64,000 nucleotides of DNA from Chryseobacterium gleum. Lineage in GTDB: Bacteria > Bacteroidota > Bacteroidia > Flavobacteriales_D > Crocinitomicaceae. The stretch's first letter is position 1; every line of letters starts with the position of its first letter. The notes beneath the pieces are model-generated. The model did no database searches. It saw only the letters and a program-made list of their open reading frames with translations, and had not been told where the DNA came from. The stretch spans positions 372,001 through 436,000 of the forward strand of contig CAMDFX010000001.1 in NCBI GenBank assembly GCA_945897805.1, in the 5' to 3' direction. The position numbers were made by a program, and so were the translations under genes. Below, one piece after another: positions 61,195 through 64,000 of this stretch.

Positions 61195-63324
61195 TCAATC
61201 TTCTTGAATAATTTTAGTACTTAATTTTTTTATTTCCGATGATATTTGCATTAAATTATGACAAAGTTCAATTTGTTGGCTGTTAACTTCTGTTGAAATT
61301 TTTAGATTGATGTTGAAATCTAATTCATTCAAAACTTCAGTAAAAATAGTATAACTTTCTTTCATTGAGTTTATTGACTTTCTTATTTCTCTTATTTCTT
61401 TGTCGCTAAATTGCGTATTTTCTTGCTTCATCAAATAGGATAATGAAGCGATGTTTGAAGAAAATAAATTGTTTAATAGAATGAATTTATTTACATCATT
61501 TACATTTTGTTGCTTTCTCTTTGGTTCGTTTAACATGCGTTGAAAAGCGGAACCTAAATTTGAGGTGCTTACATACATTTCCTTCCTTGCGAGTCTATAA
61601 TCAAGTTGAGATTTTAAATTATCTGTTTTGTAATTAATTACGCTTATTAAATAATGCATATTTTTCAAAATCATCTCATACATCATCTTATTTATTTGGT
61701 AAGATTCCCAATTTGGAAGAATAAAATAACTCGCCAAAGAAGCAATTCCTGCGCCGATAAATGTGTCTAAAATTCTTTCTTTAAATAGTAAAATTTCATT
61801 ATTTTGACCGATAAAATCAAACATTAAAAGAATGAATGGAGTCATGAAAAAGACACTTACAACGTATTTTATTCGGGCAAAACTATAGGTCAAAATCATA
61901 AAAAAAAGCAATAACCAAAATTTGAAATTGAGGTCTTTTACGAAATATAATATTATAATCCCCAGCAATCCACCAGCAACAGTGCCCACTATCCTTTCGT
62001 AATTTCGCTTTTTTGTTTGGCTAAAAGCAGGCTTTAAAATCACCAAAATGGTTAACAAAATCCAATAACTAAATTGTCCAGTGTAGAAATTTCTCGCAAA
62101 AATGAACGCAATCAAGCAGACAATTGCCACTCTAAAGGAATGCCTGAAAACAGAAGATTTAAATGTCAAATTTTCACGAAATATTTGCCAATTGAGATGT
62201 TGATGTGTCGCTAAACTGTGAATTTCATTTTTTCTGGCGTCTGAGATATTTGTTTTTGCCTGGTGATAAGTATACATTTTTTCAACACGTTGCGTCATGT
62301 TTCTTAAGTTAACCAATATCTTTTTCAGTCTCACCGTTTGAATTCTTTTTTTGTCCAACGCATCGATTTGAGATTTTATTCCAACAAGTAAATCAGAGGT
62401 AAGTGAGATTTTTTTTGGTGCATCGTGGTTGTGAATACAGAGGCCAATATATTTCAATTCTTCGCTCAAATTGAGAATCGTTTTTTGCAAATTAATTAGA
62501 ATTTTCGTTGAATTGTATTCAGCATGCAAAACTTCATAATTCTGATGACTTTCCATCGCATGTTCATATAAATCAACGACATCGATGAAAGACATAATCA
62601 ATAAATTTCCTTGTGGACAAGAATCTTTGAGCAGTTTTCTAGTTTTAAAAAGAATTTCTCGCACGTTTTCTTGTGCTTGATTTACTGAAATTTGTTGGTC
62701 AATTAATGCCTTTTGATTGGTATCAAAGTCAATTCTTGAATCATAGAAATCACTTTTGATTTTAATATATTTGGCAATTTCGAAGATACATTCTCCAAGT
62801 ATTTGTTCAGCAGGTCGATAAGGTAAAACTTGCGTAAGTGTCATGCTGAAAAGGAAGTACCAAATTCCTCCAGATACCAAAAGTAAAGCATAAACAAGCG
62901 TTTCAATTGCATTTAAATGTTGGTCAATTCCCACAACCATTACCAAAAGTGCTGCTATTCCTAGCGAGGAGGCTCTAGCACCATAAACAGTGAGCATGGA
63001 GAAAATGAAGCAAAATATTGGGATTTCAAAAGCGAGTAGAATTCCAAATTTGTTTGTGAAACCGATAATTAATGCCATAACAAAAATGAAGACATTCGCT
63101 GCAATCATGGCGTTTCTTTTGTGAGAAATCGCTCCAGGATTATCGGTGATACTCACAAATAATGCGCCTAGCGAAATGGTTATTCCAACTTGAAGTTGGT
63201 CAAATTGAAAGCAAATGATTGATGGTAAAATAACGCCCAAAGTGATTTTGAGACCGTCGTAAAAGTATTGACTTAAAAGAAATTGTTTGAATTTTGAGAC
63301 AGATTTTGAAATCGGCAATTGCAT
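61195..63324 (-). CDS. FUSC-family (YccS/YhfK-like) membrane protein
   Basis: A 709-residue protein with two membrane clusters (about 25-170 and 385-530) and two soluble helical parts, the aromatic-acid exporter-like FUSC/YccS layout. Motifs: ITISLGALFVSITDNPGAIS and KRNYERIVGTVAGGLLGIII. The likely start is the ATG at 63324; a TTG lies 6 bases before it. A -7-like box TATCTTTG at 63328-63335 overlaps this zone, so the leader is either very short or the true promoter lies elsewhere. Confidence 0.85.
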   Translation of the reverse strand: MQLPISKSVSKFKQFLLSQYFYDGLKITLGVILPSIICFQFDQLQVGITISLGALFVSITDNPGAISHKRNAMIAANVFIFVMALIIGFTNKFGILLAFEIPIFCFIFSMLTVYGARASSLGIAALLVMVVGIDQHLNAIETLVYALLLVSGGIWYFLFSMTLTQVLPYRPAEQILGECIFEIAKYIKIKSDFYDSRIDFDTNQKALIDQQISVNQAQENVREILFKTRKLLKDSCPQGNLLIMSFIDVVDLYEHAMESHQNYEVLHAEYNSTKILINLQKTILNLSEELKYIGLCIHNHDAPKKISLTSDLLVGIKSQIDALDKKRIQTVRLKKILVNLRNMTQRVEKMYTYHQAKTNISDARKNEIHSLATHQHLNWQIFRENLTFKSSVFRHSFRVAIVCLIAFIFARNFYTGQFSYWILLTILVILKPAFSQTKKRNYERIVGTVAGGLLGIIILYFVKDLNFKFWLLLFFMILTYSFARIKYVVSVFFMTPFILLMFDFIGQNNEILLFKERILDTFIGAGIASLASYFILPNWESYQINKMMYEMILKNMHYLISVINYKTDNLKSQLDYRLARKEMYVSTSNLGSAFQRMLNEPKRKQQNVNDVNKFILLNNLFSSNIASLSYLMKQENTQFSDKEIREIRKSINSMKESYTIFTEVLNELDFNINLKISTEVNSQQIELCHNLMQISSEIKKLSTKIIQED

Positions 63325-63451
63325 GTGCAAAGATAAGTATGATGTTCTGAATTCGCAGGAAGGTCGGGCTATTTTTAAGGTTTGTTAACGATATTCTTAG
63401 AATAATTTAATCTTTTTTATTTAGAATGATTCTTTGTAAGGAATAAAATTA

Positions 63452-63459
63452 TATCTTTG
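63452..63459 (+). promoter_or_regulatory. Promoter -7 box for the Cys-rich small gene
   Basis: TATCTTTG, a full TAnnTTTG match, 19 bases before the ATG at 63479. The closest TTTG lies 15 bases upstream, shorter than the usual spacing. Confidence 0.4.
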
Positions 63460-63478
63460 TGGCGTCAAAAAAAAATAA

Positions 63479-63622
63479 ATGCAACAACAAGTTTTACCGA
63501 TTTCACAAGATATTTATAGTCAATCAGTGACTTGCAATAATTGCAGTTGCGGTAAGAAAAAAGATTGTTGCAAGAAATACAAAAGAAAAGGTATTCATTG
63601 TAAAAAATGCCCAAAATTGTAA
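63479..63622 (+). CDS. 47-residue Cys-rich basic protein
   Basis: A small frame with its own promoter. After an 18-residue N-terminus (MQQQVLPISQDIYSQSVT) come seven Cys in the pattern CxxCxC-x5-CC-x9-CxxC, between many Lys residues. The pattern suggests binding of a metal such as zinc or an iron-sulfur cluster. I cannot name the family. It lies 42 bases before a barrel-protein gene on the same strand and may share its transcript. Confidence 0.6.
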   Translation: MQQQVLPISQDIYSQSVTCNNCSCGKKKDCCKKYKRKGIHCKKCPKL

Positions 63623-63664
63623 TCAATCAAAAATGACTTATATTTGGAAGGAAATTTACTTTCA

Positions 63665-64000
63665 ATGCGGTACTTGTTTTTCATTTTGCTTCTTTCATCT
63701 TTAAATAGTTCGGCGCAAACTGACAGTAAATCTTTTATTGGTGCAACTTTTCAGTATAATTCCTTGGATTTTTTTCTAAATGCAAATTACAGCCGCCAGA
63801 TAAAAAAAGTAGAATTTGGCACCGGTCTGGGCTTTGGAATCAATCGCACTATTTTTCAACAAAGATTATTTCCACATTTAGCAATTTCAGGAAGTTATTA
63901 TTTTTTGAATAACGAGAAATTGCAACTTGGTCCGACGCTATTATTACAAAGTTGTGTATTGAAAGTTAACAGTCAAAAGGCACATTATTATTATTACAAT
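63665..64000 (+). CDS. Outer-membrane beta-barrel protein (partial, runs off the window)
   Basis: The first 112 codons of a gene. A signal peptide (MRYLFFILLLSSLNSSAQ) is followed by alternating beta-strand patterns, for example IGATFQYNSLDFFLNANYS and GTGLGFGINRTIF, ending in repeated Tyr at the window edge. It looks like a small outer-membrane barrel of the PorT/OmpW-like size class. The family cannot be fixed from this part. Confidence 0.6.
   Translation, partial: MRYLFFILLLSSLNSSAQTDSKSFIGATFQYNSLDFFLNANYSRQIKKVEFGTGLGFGINRTIFQQRLFPHLAISGSYYFLNNEKLQLGPTLLLQSCVLKVNSQKAHYYYYN

Noticed and set aside
1-64000. tRNA or rRNA genes.
   Set aside because: I found no cloverleaf with a TTCRANY-like arm in gene-free regions and no rRNA-like stretch; a tRNA scan would be needed to be certain.

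Overview
The window looks like chromosomal DNA from a member of the Bacteroidota, most likely order Flavobacteriales (a Fluviicola/Crocinitomicaceae-like organism is possible; family is not resolved). Reasons: AT-rich DNA, almost no Shine-Dalgarno sequences, many promoters with the Bacteroidota -7 box TAnnTTTG, type IX secretion (T9SS) sorting domains, a primary sigma factor of only about 289 residues, bacillithiol synthesis (BshB1), DUF4296 and FISUMP proteins. I see no rRNA, tRNA or CRISPR array.

Layout. 1-11.2 kb: end of an outer-membrane barrel gene, M61 peptidase, SlyD-like FKBP, primary sigma factor, PriA, a lipoprotein, a VOC dioxygenase-like protein and a patatin/BamA-like protein. 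11.4-14.7 kb: a putative structured RNA, a THUMP rRNA methyltransferase and a two-gene secreted-protein locus ending in a decayed T9SS tail. 14.8-24 kb: DUF3050; GT2 plus YbhN-like flippase; RuvC; an operon of GT2 (DPM-like), dihydroorotase and DUF4296; an operon of RibD, EamA transporter and RecX. 24-26 kb: an OmpA/PD40 protein.

26.7-34.0 kb is the accessory region. Two gene cassettes are bounded by palindromic, attC-like junctions. Cassette 1 has an MDR quinone reductase, a Spy/CpxP-like protein and a divergent HxlR regulator. Cassette 2 is a compact restriction-modification operon: an Xre-HTH-fused adenine methyltransferase, a Dam-like methyltransferase, an AlwI-family endonuclease and a GIY-YIG/DUF4357 protein. 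A 19-bp palindrome overlaps the promoter of the first methyltransferase and is a good candidate operator for autoregulation by its own HTH domain. The outer edges of the region carry only half-sites of the junction repeat.

34.7-64 kb returns to host genes: FAD-linked oxidase, Nif3 and its zinc-ribbon partner, CoA-binding protein, the fused ResB-CcsA cytochrome c synthase, glutathione peroxidase and BshB1 (thiol redox), an ABC ATPase overlapping a YihY/BrkB gene, an Xre-S24 repressor, a decayed SulP transporter, a porin, GH25 lysozyme, 3-hydroxybutyryl-CoA dehydrogenase, a T9SS-exported M1 peptidase, thioredoxin reductase, an SF2 helicase, two secreted proteins, ValS, a FUSC transporter, a 47-residue Cys-rich protein and the start of a barrel protein. 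Several convergent intergenic regions hold a low-complexity AGACATTAGAC/GTCTAATGATC-type filler, and two of them share an exact 43-bp repeat.
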